Shown: in pieces, positions 7,344-16,216 of the stretch | Position numbering within the stretch: position 1 is the stretch's first letter | Layout of the letters: the number at the start of each line of letters is the position of its first letter | Source of the DNA: VFKU01 sp964620045 | GTDB taxonomy: Bacteria > Hydrogenedentota > Hydrogenedentia > Hydrogenedentales > GCA-2746185 | Direction of reading: 5' to 3' | NCBI GenBank assembly: GCA_964620045.1 | Contig: CAZUJL010000028.1 | Span: 1-50,015 of the forward strand | Length of the DNA: 50,015 nt | Translations under genes and position numbers: made by a program | The notes under the pieces: generated by a model | Seen by the model: the letters and a program-made list of their open reading frames with translations, nothing else | Databases searched by the model: none | What the model was told of the DNA's origin: nothing

Positions 7344-9731
7344 TTAGGGTGTCCCGGTTGTTGGTGTTTGCTTTGATGCCGCGGGCTCGGCGCCTGGGAT
7401 TTCCTCGACCTTGGGTTCGGTGATGGGCTCGTCGACTTCGCGCTCGATGGCTTTCTGCATCGGGTTCTTTTCTTCGTCTTCCTTGAGCTTCACCTTGAAG
7501 CGTTTTTCCTTGATGCGCGGCGGGAAGGCGTTGTTGTCGGCGTCGATGTCGCCTGTTTCCTGGAATGGATCGAGATCGAACTGCACGATTTTCTTGTCGG
7601 ACAGCAGCAATTTCTTCGTGCGGTTGTTGTCGTAGCGCCAGATTTCGGCGGGATAGCGGAACATGCCTGTGGTGCCATCGTCATAGGTAACCTGCACGAT
7701 CACCGGCATCACGAGGCCGCCTTTGTTTTCGAGGTCAAGCACGTAGAAGTTTTTTGCGGAGGCGAGCAGCGCGCGCTGCGCGTCGTCCAGATCTTCCAGC
7801 GCCTTTTTGAACTTCTCCCGATCTTCGTCGAATACCTCGAACTCGTCGTATTCGTTGTAGAAGTCCAATAGCTCCGGATGCGCTTCGACGCGCTTGGGCA
7901 GGGATTCGTTTCGCTGCTCGGTGAGGCTTGGCGCGGGTTTGTCCTTTTCCGCGCGATCGCGCTCGGCTTTCTGATCGGGATCGCCGGTGTCCATGGAGTA
8001 TTGCGTGACGTTCGCGATGGTGAGGTCCGTCGGATCGCTTGTGTAAAACCAGCCGCGCCAGAACCAGTCGAGGTCCATTCCCGAGGCGTCTTCGATCGTG
8101 CGGAAGAAATCCGCCGGTTGCGGGCGCTTGAACATCCAGCGCCGCGCGTACTCCTTGAAGGCGTAGTCGAAGAGTTCACGGCCAAGGACGGTCTCGCGCA
8201 GGATGTTCAGCGCGACGGCGGGTTTGGCGTAGGCGTTGTTGCCGAGCTGCACGATGGAGTCGCCGTCGGTCATGATCGGCACCGCGGTTTTGTCGCGGAA
8301 ATAGCTCAGCAGCTTGCGCGGCTCACCGCGCGTGGAGGGGAACTTCTTTTCCCACTCCTGCTCGGCGAGGAACTGCACGAAGGTGTTGATGCCTTCGTCC
8401 ATCCAGGTCCACTGGCGCTCGTCGGTGTTGACGATCATCGGGAACCAGCTATGGCCGACTTCGTGGATGATGACCGAGATGAGGCCGTACTTCGTGCGCG
8501 CGCCGTAGGTGCCGTCGTCCTCGGGGCGGGCGCCGTTGAAGGTGATCATCGGGTATTCCATGCCGCCGACGGGGCCGTTCACGGAGATCATTGTCGGGTA
8601 GGGCATCGGGAAGGCGACTTTTCCGTAGACGTCGAGCGTTTGCAGGATGGACTGCGTGGAGTATTGGCTCCAGAGCGGCTCCGCTTCCTTCGGCCAGAAG
8701 GACATCGCCATTACGCAGTGGCCGTCGGTCCAGTGGCCCTGCGCGTCCCAGATGAATTTGCGCGACGTGGCCCAGCCGAAGTCGCGGACGTTCTTCGCCT
8801 CGAAGACCCAGGTTTTCGTGCCGGTGGGTTCGTGGGACTCGTTGATTTCCGCTTCCTCGGGCGTGACGATGTAGGTGGGTTTGTCGGCTGTGCGCGCGGC
8901 GGCGAGGCGTTCGCGCTGTGCGTCGGTGAGGACTTCGGTGGCGTTCATCAGCTCGCCTGTCGCGGCGACGAGATGATCGTTGGGCACTGTGAGGCGGACG
9001 CGGAAGTCGCCGAATTCGAGCGTGAACTCGCTGGAGATGAACTGCTTGATTTGCCAGCCGTTCACGTCGTCGTACACGGCGAGGCGCGGGTACCACTGCG
9101 CGACTTCGTAGAGCCAGTTGTCGTCTTTCTTGAAGTATTCCCGGCCGGAGCGCATCGCGCCGATCGTGCGGCTGTCAGTGACGATGTAGTTCCAATCGAT
9201 GTGGAGTCGGACGGATTCGCCCGTGCGCAACGGCGACGGGAGATTCACGCGCATCATCGTTTCGTTGATCGTGTGCGGCAGCTCGGCTCCGTTTTCGTCG
9301 GCCACGCGCGTGACGGTGAATCCGCCGGGGAAATCGCCGGCGTTCAGCATGACTTCGAGACTTTTGATGCCGACTTCGCCCTGCGTGATGGAGGGGAAAC
9401 GTTCGGACTGAATGACAGTTTCGGTGAGGCGACGGCGGGAATCCGGCGCGAAGTTATTTTGATCGAGCTGGACCCAGAGATAGGTCAGCGTATCCGGCGA
9501 GTTGTTGTGGTAGGTGATGCGTTCGGTGCCGGTGATTTTGTGCGTGGCCTCGTCGAGGGTTGCATCGATCTCGTAGTCCACTTGCTGCTGCCAGTATCCG
9601 GGCCCGGGCGCACCGGAGGCAGTGCGGTAGGCGTTGGGCGTGGGCCACAGCTCATCGAGCTGGCGGAACTTGTCTTCGTGCTGAGCGACGGCGGCGGTGG
9701 ACAGGAGCAGGACGGGCAACAGGAATCGCAT
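7344..9731 (-). CDS. M1-family (gluzincin) metallopeptidase, exported
   Basis: The 795-residue protein is started at 9731, where a signal peptide (MRFLLPVLLLSTAAVAQ) begins after a GAGGTG site; the open frame extends 18 residues further without a better signal. The zinc motif is H423-E-V-G-H427 with E446 eighteen residues later (W-M-D-E-G-I-N). G-G-M-E-Y-P upstream is the exopeptidase motif that binds the substrate N-terminus. The family cleaves N-terminal residues of peptides, and here the location is periplasmic or surface. A C-terminal extension of roughly 200 residues, rich in Lys and Glu and ending in a Pro/Thr tail, lies beyond the usual catalytic region. The gene appears monocistronic and converges on the DUF1080 gene. 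Substrates are unknown. Confidence 0.9.
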   Translation of the reverse strand: MRFLLPVLLLSTAAVAQHEDKFRQLDELWPTPNAYRTASGAPGPGYWQQQVDYEIDATLDEATHKITGTERITYHNNSPDTLTYLWVQLDQNNFAPDSRRRLTETVIQSERFPSITQGEVGIKSLEVMLNAGDFPGGFTVTRVADENGAELPHTINETMMRVNLPSPLRTGESVRLHIDWNYIVTDSRTIGAMRSGREYFKKDDNWLYEVAQWYPRLAVYDDVNGWQIKQFISSEFTLEFGDFRVRLTVPNDHLVAATGELMNATEVLTDAQRERLAAARTADKPTYIVTPEEAEINESHEPTGTKTWVFEAKNVRDFGWATSRKFIWDAQGHWTDGHCVMAMSFWPKEAEPLWSQYSTQSILQTLDVYGKVAFPMPYPTMISVNGPVGGMEYPMITFNGARPEDDGTYGARTKYGLISVIIHEVGHSWFPMIVNTDERQWTWMDEGINTFVQFLAEQEWEKKFPSTRGEPRKLLSYFRDKTAVPIMTDGDSIVQLGNNAYAKPAVALNILRETVLGRELFDYAFKEYARRWMFKRPQPADFFRTIEDASGMDLDWFWRGWFYTSDPTDLTIANVTQYSMDTGDPDQKAERDRAEKDKPAPSLTEQRNESLPKRVEAHPELLDFYNEYDEFEVFDEDREKFKKALEDLDDAQRALLASAKNFYVLDLENKGGLVMPVIVQVTYDDGTTGMFRYPAEIWRYDNNRTKKLLLSDKKIVQFDLDPFQETGDIDADNNAFPPRIKEKRFKVKLKEDEEKNPMQKAIEREVDEPITEPKVEEIPGAEPAASKQTPTTGTP

Positions 9732-9795
9732 GGGGCACCTCGGGGCAAAAGAAAAGAGTGCCACAAGGGGGCGTGGCGCGGCCAATTGGGCGGGT

Positions 9796-9835
9796 AAAAG
9801 AGAAGCGGGCCGCCGGACATTGTCCGACGGCCCGC
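9796..9835 (-). terminator. Rho-independent terminator of the beta-helix/CFI-box gene
   Basis: Read on the minus strand, the stem GCGGGCCG/CGGCCCGC (9828-9835 with 9805-9812) continues through one mismatch to a small loop and is followed by TTCTCTTTT. Confidence 0.85.
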
Positions 9836-9850
9836 AGTGGATTGTGGGGA

Positions 9851-12800
9851 TTACGCGGTCTGCCGTTTACGGCGGACCTTGGCCGTGAGCGCCATTGCGA
9901 AGGCCACGGCCAGCGCGATGGTGGGCACGAAGATGACCGACTTGCCGAGCATCACGAGCGGCCACAGCGCGATACGCACGACCGCGGCCAGGGCCGGGTG
10001 ATCCGCCACGAGGCGGGCCACCGGCGGGCTGATGCGGTAGTAGGTATCCACGAAGGCCGAACCGAGCGCGGTATCGAGCATCTGGCTGTCGCGAACCTCG
10101 CGCAGGACGTTGATCTGCGAGGCCAGCGGCGTGCCGTAGGCCGCGGTCGCGATGAAGCAACCGCCGCCACCGCCACCACCACTGTCGCCGATTGCGCGAC
10201 CGTCGAGCTCAGGATCGGTCACCGCGGCCGCGAAGTCCGTGCGCGAACCGCCGGCTTCGACCACGTGCGCGTACTCTTCGGCGTTGCTCACGCCGTCGTC
10301 GTCGAGGTCGGACACGCCGGCGAAGGGTTCTTCCATCGAACCGCGGACGGATTCATCCCACGCCTGATAGCCATCCTCGAGGCTCTGACCCGGGGTCTCC
10401 TGCGGCATGCACATTCCGGTCGAATCACACGACACGGCCTCGTACACACCTGCGAGCGTGAAGCCCTGGATATCGAGCGCCTGGTTCAGCGCGCTCTGCA
10501 TGCTGGTGTTCATCGTCATGAGCGCGGCGAGCGCTTCGCGGTACGCGCTGAGCGAGGACGCGCTTTCTTCCTCGTCGAGACGCATCAGGTTGATCTGATA
10601 CGCCGTCTGCAACGCGGTACCCAGCGAGGATTCGCCGTCGAAGCACGCGATGATCTGCATCGCTTCAACCATGTAGTCATCCGGGATGGTGTCGCCATCC
10701 ACGTCTGAACCCACCAGGCCGAAGTCGCTGTAGAGGTTCGACATCTGGGTCAGGATCGCCGGGGAGTCGTCGCAGAGATTGAGACCCATCTCTCCGCCAA
10801 CGTCCACGGTCACCGTACCGGTTGCCGTTTCGTCGTTTTCGTCGCGCACTGTGTAGAGGAACACTTCTTCACCCACATAGCCCGCGGGCGGCGTGTACAG
10901 GATGTCGTTGCCATCGAGCTCGATCGTGCCGAGGATGGCGCGGGCGTCCTGGATTGTGCCGGCGAGCGAGAGGGCTGTGCCGCTGGTGGAAACGTCGTTC
11001 GACAACACGCTGAAGCGGTTCGCGGTGCTGTCGGTACGCACGCGGAAGCGGTCCGGCTTGGCTGTCGGCGAACGTTTCACCAGCACGAGCGTGACCAGGG
11101 CGGTATCGGTGAGACCGCCGTTGTCGGTGACCGTGTAGGTGAAGGTTTCGTTGCCGGTGTAGCCACGCAGCGGCGTATAGACGACGCTCTTGGAGTCGCC
11201 GCTCAAGCTCAGCGTGCCACCCGCGCTGGCGGCCGTGAACGACGTGATGCGGATCGAGTCGCCCGCATCCGGATCGTAGTCGTTCGTCATGACCGTCAGG
11301 CTGTTGTTGGAGCTGTTGCGCGAGACCGTGAAGCCGTCGTCGCGTGCCACCGGTGCGTCGTTGTTGCTGTCGACCACGCGCACGTTCACGGTCACGGTCG
11401 CGGTGTCGGAACCACCTTTGCCGTCGCTGATCGTGTAGGTGAACGTTTCGTTGCCGGAGTACGTCGAGGCCGGCGTATAGCGGACCTGCGAACCCGAGAT
11501 GCTCAACGAGCCGCCGTTGCTGGCCACGGACAGATTGGTGATCGAGAGCGCATCACCATTCGGGTCGGTGTCGTTCGACAGCACGCTGAGCGTGTTGCCG
11601 GACGAGCCCTTATCGACGGTGAAGAAGTCGTTCACCGCGTCCGGCGTCCCGCTGGTGGCGGGCGGCGTCACGGTAACCGTAACGGTCGCCGAGTCCGTGC
11701 CACCTTTGCCGTCGCTCACCGTATAGGAGAACGTCTCCGAACCGGAGTAGTTCGCCGCGGGCGAGTAGGACAGGCTGCTGGTGCCGGAAACCGAACCGCC
11801 ATTGCTTGGCGCGGTGCGGCTGGTGATCGTCAGTGCATCGCCATCCGCGTCCGTGTCGTTCGCGAGCACGTTGAACGTGTTGTTCGTGCTGTTTGCCGCG
11901 ACGGTGTAGCTGTTGTCGGCGGCATTCGGCGGGTTGTTCGTGGTGGTGGTCGCATTGACCGTCACCGTAATCGTGGCCGAGTCCGTACCACCGCGACCAT
12001 CGCTAATGGAGTACGAGCAGGTTTCCGTGCCGGCGAAGCCACTGCGCGGCGTATAGCGAACGGTGTTCGACGCAATCGACGTCGTGCCGCCCTGGTTGGG
12101 CGTGGTCACGGAGGTGATGGTAAGTGTCTCACCTACGTCGGGCGTGATCGTGTCGTTGCCCAACACGGTAAACGTAGTCGCGGTGCTATTTGCGTTGACC
12201 GTGTACGAGTTGTTCACGGCATTTGGGGGATCGTTCACGCTCGTCACGGTGACCGTGACGGTCGCCGTTCCATTTGCGCCGCCGCTTTCGCGCGCGGTGT
12301 ACGTGAACGTTTCGGTGCCGTTGAAGTCCGCGGCCGGACGATACGAGATCGCCGAACCGCTGATCGTGGCCGTACCGCCGGCGCTGGGAGTGCCGACGGC
12401 CGAAATCGTCAGCGTCGCCGCGGGCGTCGCCGAGTCATTGGTCAAAACGTTGATGTTGGTCGCGGCCGCATCTTCAGCGACCGTGGCCGTGTCGTTGGCG
12501 GCCGTGACGGTTGTTCCGCCGCCACCACCACCGCCCAGGGTAATCTGCGGGCCGAAGGCAGACGCCGCGGTGTTCAGCGGGCGCCAGCCGTCGTCGGTCG
12601 TCCAGGGAATACCATCCGCGCCGACCAGCGCGTTCACATTCTGGAACTGCGGGTTGACGGTGGTTGTGTCCGTGGACGGCGACATTTCGCCGACCCAGTT
12701 GTTCTGATAGAGGAGGTTGCCGCCCGGTGTGGTCGTCACGATCGAGGGCGACGTGCCTTCGAGGATGTACACCGAACCGCCGTTCGCCACAATGTTGCGG

Positions 12801-13729
12801 CGCACGATGGCGTCGGTGCCCGTGAGGATACCGAGCGAGTTCGAGCAGTTACGGAAGATGTTGTTTTCGACAACGATGTTCCGCTCCGGCCCGTTTTTAC
12901 CAAAATAGATACCCCACGACGGCCTGCCGAGCAGGTTGCCCGTCGCCGTGAAGCTGGTGCCCCAGAAAACGTTGTTGCGGACGGTTACGCGCTGCACGGC
13001 CGAGCTGTTACCAGTCTCGTTACCAATGAAGAGGCCCTGAACGAAATCCGTGAAGATGTTTTCTTCAATCAGGATGTCGCGCAGGACTTCGCCGTTCTGG
13101 TTGTAGTACTGGAAGCAGTCCGTGTGTGCATAGTCCGGCCCCGGTGCGAGGTCGGTGGGGATCTGCGTTCCGTGGAACCAGTTGCGGCGCATGACGTGAC
13201 GGTTACCGAAGACGCGACCGTAGTCGGCATCGCCGCCGCTTGAGCGGCGGATGATGCGATCGACTTCGTTGTTCTCGACCGTCCAGTCGTCGCCGCTGAT
13301 CCAGAAACCGTAGTTTGTACGGCGCTGAATATTGTTGCGCAGCGTAACGCGGTTGCGGCCTGTGATGTTGTCAGCACCGATACCGTAAGCGAAGTCGTTG
13401 AACGTGAACCCCGTTACGGAACAGTCGCTGCACTGAATCAGCACGGCCTGTCCGCTGTTGTTACCGTTGACGACCACACCCGCTTCGGCTTGAAGGTTGA
13501 CGGAGCGATTGAGGTTGACGCCACCGGTGTACGTACCGGCGCGAACCAGAACCGTGTCGCCCGCCGCCGCGCTGTTGACCCCGGACTGAATCGAGCTGCC
13601 GGGATTAACGGTGATCGTTGCTGCTGTTGCCTTTGCGCTGACGAAGAGAAGCGAAAGAGCGACAAGGGCGAGAGCCCCCGTGCGTCCTGCTCCCCGCGCA
13701 CAGCGCAGCCCGTTGACTACATACTGCAT
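9851..13729 (-). CDS. Surface protein: parallel beta-helix, six Ig/cadherin-like repeats, CFI-box C-terminus
   Basis: The product is 1292 residues, after a GGGGG site seven bases before the ATG. Its layout is: signal peptide 1-37; right-handed parallel beta-helix about 38-395; an eight-Gly linker (399-405 region); six Ig/cadherin-like (Big_9/VCBS-type) repeats at about 409-497, 498-593, 598-688, 695-785, 789-884 and 887-977, each with an N-D-T/S-x-x-D turn; and an unrecognised helical module about 981-1180. That module contains two Ca-binding-like loops (D-V-D-G-D, D-L-D-D-D-G) and several Cys. A seven-Gly linker then leads to C-F-I-A-T-A-A-Y-G (1191-1199), which opens the domain known as CFI-box-CTERM. 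A C-terminal membrane segment (about 1264-1284) and R-R-K-R end the chain. It is probably anchored at the surface and may bind or process the EPS made by the divergent operon. It is a paralogue of the protein at 32663-35806. Confidence 0.85.
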   Translation of the reverse strand: MQYVVNGLRCARGAGRTGALALVALSLLFVSAKATAATITVNPGSSIQSGVNSAAAGDTVLVRAGTYTGGVNLNRSVNLQAEAGVVVNGNNSGQAVLIQCSDCSVTGFTFNDFAYGIGADNITGRNRVTLRNNIQRRTNYGFWISGDDWTVENNEVDRIIRRSSGGDADYGRVFGNRHVMRRNWFHGTQIPTDLAPGPDYAHTDCFQYYNQNGEVLRDILIEENIFTDFVQGLFIGNETGNSSAVQRVTVRNNVFWGTSFTATGNLLGRPSWGIYFGKNGPERNIVVENNIFRNCSNSLGILTGTDAIVRRNIVANGGSVYILEGTSPSIVTTTPGGNLLYQNNWVGEMSPSTDTTTVNPQFQNVNALVGADGIPWTTDDGWRPLNTAASAFGPQITLGGGGGGGTTVTAANDTATVAEDAAATNINVLTNDSATPAATLTISAVGTPSAGGTATISGSAISYRPAADFNGTETFTYTARESGGANGTATVTVTVTSVNDPPNAVNNSYTVNANSTATTFTVLGNDTITPDVGETLTITSVTTPNQGGTTSIASNTVRYTPRSGFAGTETCSYSISDGRGGTDSATITVTVNATTTTNNPPNAADNSYTVAANSTNNTFNVLANDTDADGDALTITSRTAPSNGGSVSGTSSLSYSPAANYSGSETFSYTVSDGKGGTDSATVTVTVTPPATSGTPDAVNDFFTVDKGSSGNTLSVLSNDTDPNGDALSITNLSVASNGGSLSISGSQVRYTPASTYSGNETFTYTISDGKGGSDTATVTVNVRVVDSNNDAPVARDDGFTVSRNSSNNSLTVMTNDYDPDAGDSIRITSFTAASAGGTLSLSGDSKSVVYTPLRGYTGNETFTYTVTDNGGLTDTALVTLVLVKRSPTAKPDRFRVRTDSTANRFSVLSNDVSTSGTALSLAGTIQDARAILGTIELDGNDILYTPPAGYVGEEVFLYTVRDENDETATGTVTVDVGGEMGLNLCDDSPAILTQMSNLYSDFGLVGSDVDGDTIPDDYMVEAMQIIACFDGESSLGTALQTAYQINLMRLDEEESASSLSAYREALAALMTMNTSMQSALNQALDIQGFTLAGVYEAVSCDSTGMCMPQETPGQSLEDGYQAWDESVRGSMEEPFAGVSDLDDDGVSNAEEYAHVVEAGGSRTDFAAAVTDPELDGRAIGDSGGGGGGGCFIATAAYGTPLASQINVLREVRDSQMLDTALGSAFVDTYYRISPPVARLVADHPALAAVVRIALWPLVMLGKSVIFVPTIALAVAFAMALTAKVRRKRQTA

Positions 13730-13817
13730 TATGTGTCCCCCGCTGGTAGCCCCTCAGCTACCACGTACTTCCAGGCCGCGGCGATAAGACAGAGTTCGCT
13801 TGCAGCCCGCCCAATTG

Positions 13818-13833
13818 AGCAAGGGGTGTTCCC
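13818..13833 (-). promoter_or_regulatory. Sigma54 (-24/-12) promoter candidate for the beta-helix/CFI-box gene
   Basis: The minus strand reads GGGAACACCCCTTGCT against the consensus TGGCACRNNNNTTGCW. GG and GC are ten bases apart and TTGCT is intact; positions 1 and 4 differ. It ends 89 bases upstream of the start codon. Confidence 0.5.
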
Positions 13834-14253
13834 GTTTATTCAGGAATCGCCCTAAGTTGCGCCCAATCAGGTGGTTAACTAACCGACCTTACTTGGGTCC
13901 CCCTCAATAGGCTGTACACTTTTGTTGCACTATCTGCGTCCCGGCAGCCCCGCCGAACAAATTTGAACGCAAAAAGTGCATGCATTGATGTACGTGTTAA
14001 GGAAGGTTTACACGGTCGTCCCCCGACATGAGGATTGTGGAGTACGACGAAGCGGCCCCCCGCTGCGCACGATCGAATGTCAAGCCGTCTGAACTCCAGC
14101 CCATGGTCCAGAACAGCGGGCGGATGCTAACCCGAAACCCTCCCGGTGTCAAGTCGGAATTTCAATTCAATCAATAAATTATATACATTCAATAAAATCT
14201 AGCGACTTGAGAAATATTGATGCCTACGGCATTTTTATGTGCCTCGCTTATGT

Positions 14254-14271
14254 TTAGTCATCGCTGACTAA
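14254..14271. promoter_or_regulatory. Inverted repeat, candidate upstream activator site
   Basis: TTAGTCA and TGACTAA form a perfect seven-base inverted repeat around TCGC. It sits 140-157 bases upstream of the sigma54 candidate at 14411, where enhancer-binding proteins usually bind. It has no T-run, so it is unlikely to be a terminator. Confidence 0.35.
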
Positions 14272-14410
14272 CGGTGGTGGGTCGCCGACGCTCCAAGCCG
14301 GTGGAGCGGGACTAAATCTCTTCTAGTTCTGTCTAAACCGAGCTCCATAAAGTCAGTTAATCTATACACTTACAACTGGTTTTCCGGTTTGGCACCGAGT
14401 GTATCGATTT

Positions 14411-14426
14411 AGGCAAATAATTTGCT
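14411..14426 (+). promoter_or_regulatory. Sigma54 promoter candidate for the EPS operon
   Basis: AGGCAAATAATTTGCT matches TGGCACRNNNNTTGCW at both invariant dinucleotides with ten-base spacing, and at C4, A5, R7 and TTGCW. It differs at positions 1 and 6. The implied leader to the first EPS gene is about 230 bases and contains the DnaA-box pair. Confidence 0.55.
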
Positions 14427-14594
14427 CTAAGTGTCTGACTTCGAATGTGTGGTTCACCAGGCTAAGAAGAGAACGAGAAGTACGAAAAACCTTTACTCAA
14501 GAACGGATGATTGGTAATATACGCTGTAGTTTCAATGGGTTACGACGAAACTCCGCGTAGAAGTTAGAGAGACGAATTGTGGATTGGTCGAAAA

Positions 14595-14629
14595 TTATCC
14601 ACAGCGGAATTCACAGGGTTTGTGGATAA
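14595..14629. promoter_or_regulatory. Inverted pair of perfect DnaA boxes in the EPS leader
   Basis: TTATCCACA (14595-14603) and its exact inverse TGTGGATAA (14621-14629) are separated by 17 bases. A third partial box, TGTGGATTG (14578-14586, seven of nine), lies just before. The pair ends 42 bases before the first EPS start codon. It could bind DnaA as a transcription regulator, or another protein recognising the same palindrome. Confidence 0.5.
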
Positions 14630-14671
14630 GTATGCGGCAGTTGAGTTCGCGTGTTGGGATGAGAGGTCATT

Positions 14672-16216
14672 TTGTCAATGATTAACCAGGCACAGAAATC
14701 GCCCCAGGAGCGTCGGCGCGGCGTCGGATTCGAGACCGGCGAGCTCCCGATCCCGTCCGTGCGTGATGTGCTGCGCATTGCGTTCCGTCACAAATACATT
14801 ATTGCGACAATTTTTGTCCTTGCGGGCGTTGCGGGCGCGGGCGTATCGATGATGTTGCCGGAAGTTTGGCAGTCCGAAGGCCGCATCATGCTGCGCGAGG
14901 AGCGCGGTAGTCTGCGAATCAATCCGGGCGCGGAAGGATTGGTGACGGCCAATCCGCAATTCGACAACTCGGCCGGTGACGCTGAACTCGCGATCATGAC
15001 GAGCCAGAGCTTGGCGCAGGAAGTGGCGGAGAAAGTCGGTCTGGAACGCGTGCTTTCGCTGAAAGACGGAAAGACGATCGAAGAAGCCTTCAAGGGTGAA
15101 CGCGATCCGCATACCGCGGCGTTGCGCACGGCGACGAAGACCTTACTGCAGAACGCGACCATTGAGCCGGCCAACGGCATCATCTGGTTGGTTTATGAGC
15201 ACGGTGATCCGGTTACCGCGCACGATATTCTGGATACATGGATGAATTCGTACATCGACCGTCATATCCAGATGCACAGTTCATCGGCGAAGCCGGAATT
15301 GATTCAGGGCGAATTGGACGAACGCAAGCGCGAACTGGATCGACTTGAAACCGAATTGAACGATTACAAGCGCGAGAACGGTGTGGCGGCGGTGACGCAG
15401 GAACTGGATACGGGCAACGGCCAGGTGGCCGAGCTTGAGACGCGCCTGGCGGACACGCGCACGCAGATTGAAGCGGAGAAGGCCCGCATTGCGGCGCTGG
15501 AAACAGCACTGAAGGGCCGTGGCGACACCGAGATCAAGCCGATGGAAATGGAGAACCCGGATCGTGTGGCGCTCGATGAGCGGCTGCGCGAACTGGAAAT
15601 CCGCCAGCGTGAGCTGAATTCGCGATACGTGAACCACCCGGACCTGCGCGCGATTGAGAAGGAAATCATCGAGACCAAGGCCGATCGCGACAAGCTGCCG
15701 CGCACGATTCCGCGGACGATTGGCGCGGGCGGCGCGGCGGAAACGATGGATCCGGCGTTGCAGTTGCAGGCGGCGCAGGTGAACCTGAGCGCGTTGCTGG
15801 CCACCGAAACCACGCTGGTGCAGCAGTTGGAGCCGATGCGCGCGCACATGGCGAAATTGCGCGCCGTGGAACCGCGCATGGTGCAGTTGGAACGTGAAGT
15901 GGCGGCGGCGCGCGACCTGTATGAAGCGGCGCGCAACAGCCTGGTGCAGGCGCAGACGAGCGAGACGCTGGACGCGAGCAAGGTGAGTAACGTGCGCATC
16001 GTGGACGAAGCGACGCTGCCGGATGAACGGACTTCGCCGCGCCGTACGCGCCTGACGCTGATGGCGGCCTTCGCGGGATTGATTATCGGATTCGGGTTTG
16101 CGTTTGTGCGCGAGTTCTTCGATGCGACGATCAAGTCGCGCGATGAAGCCGAGAAGAAGCTTGGGATTACGGTGCTGGCGGTTGTGCCGGAGCGGGAGTT
16201 TAAAAAGTGTATCTAA
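14672..16216 (+). CDS. Wzz/GumC-type polysaccharide chain-length and export protein
   Basis: The 514-residue inner-membrane protein has a first membrane helix at about 42-62, a long periplasmic coiled-coil region (about 200-445, rich in E-L-E/R-E-L heptads) and a second helix at about 472-490 preceded by the Pro-rich T-S-P-R-R. This is the PCP/Wzz architecture of EPS transport. The C-terminal tyrosine-kinase domain of Wzc-type proteins is absent; a separate P-loop protein is encoded two genes downstream. The start is TTG at 14672 with GAGAGG five bases upstream; ATG at 14678 is an alternative with wider spacing. It opens an operon that runs to 24285, and it overlaps the next gene by ten bases. 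It should set chain length and connect the synthesis complex to the outer-membrane exporter, which is not in this window. Confidence 0.88.
   Translation: MSMINQAQKSPQERRRGVGFETGELPIPSVRDVLRIAFRHKYIIATIFVLAGVAGAGVSMMLPEVWQSEGRIMLREERGSLRINPGAEGLVTANPQFDNSAGDAELAIMTSQSLAQEVAEKVGLERVLSLKDGKTIEEAFKGERDPHTAALRTATKTLLQNATIEPANGIIWLVYEHGDPVTAHDILDTWMNSYIDRHIQMHSSSAKPELIQGELDERKRELDRLETELNDYKRENGVAAVTQELDTGNGQVAELETRLADTRTQIEAEKARIAALETALKGRGDTEIKPMEMENPDRVALDERLRELEIRQRELNSRYVNHPDLRAIEKEIIETKADRDKLPRTIPRTIGAGGAAETMDPALQLQAAQVNLSALLATETTLVQQLEPMRAHMAKLRAVEPRMVQLEREVAAARDLYEAARNSLVQAQTSETLDASKVSNVRIVDEATLPDERTSPRRTRLTLMAAFAGLIIGFGFAFVREFFDATIKSRDEAEKKLGITVLAVVPEREFKKCI

Larger units (their letters stand above)
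13730..14671. other. Long divergent regulatory region between the surface protein and the EPS operon
   Basis: The 942 bases hold no convincing gene and become markedly AT-rich after about 14160. They contain two sigma54 promoter candidates pointing outwards (13818-13833 minus, 14411-14426 plus). They also contain inverted repeats TTAGTCA/TGACTAA (14254-14271) and GCTCCA/TGGAGC (14290-14307), and a pair of perfect DnaA-box sequences (14595-14629). The first inverted repeat lies about 140 bases upstream of the plus-strand -24/-12 element, a plausible distance for an activator site. Confidence 0.7.

Noticed and set aside
9745..9763. TGGCAC and TTGC on the minus strand upstream of the M1 peptidase
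   Set aside because: The spacing between GG and GC is 14 bases, so it is not a -24/-12 promoter.
7878..9797. Long open frame antisense to the M1 peptidase gene (and similar long antisense frames at 1061-2902, 17542-19623 and 40152-42323)
   Set aside because: They mirror the codon pattern of GC-rich genes on the other strand, have no family motifs, and give Arg/His- or Val/Asp-rich translations.
14160..14640. Replication origin suggested by AT-rich DNA and DnaA boxes
   Set aside because: Only two perfect boxes and one partial box are present, with no dnaA, dnaN or other origin genes nearby; regulation is simpler.
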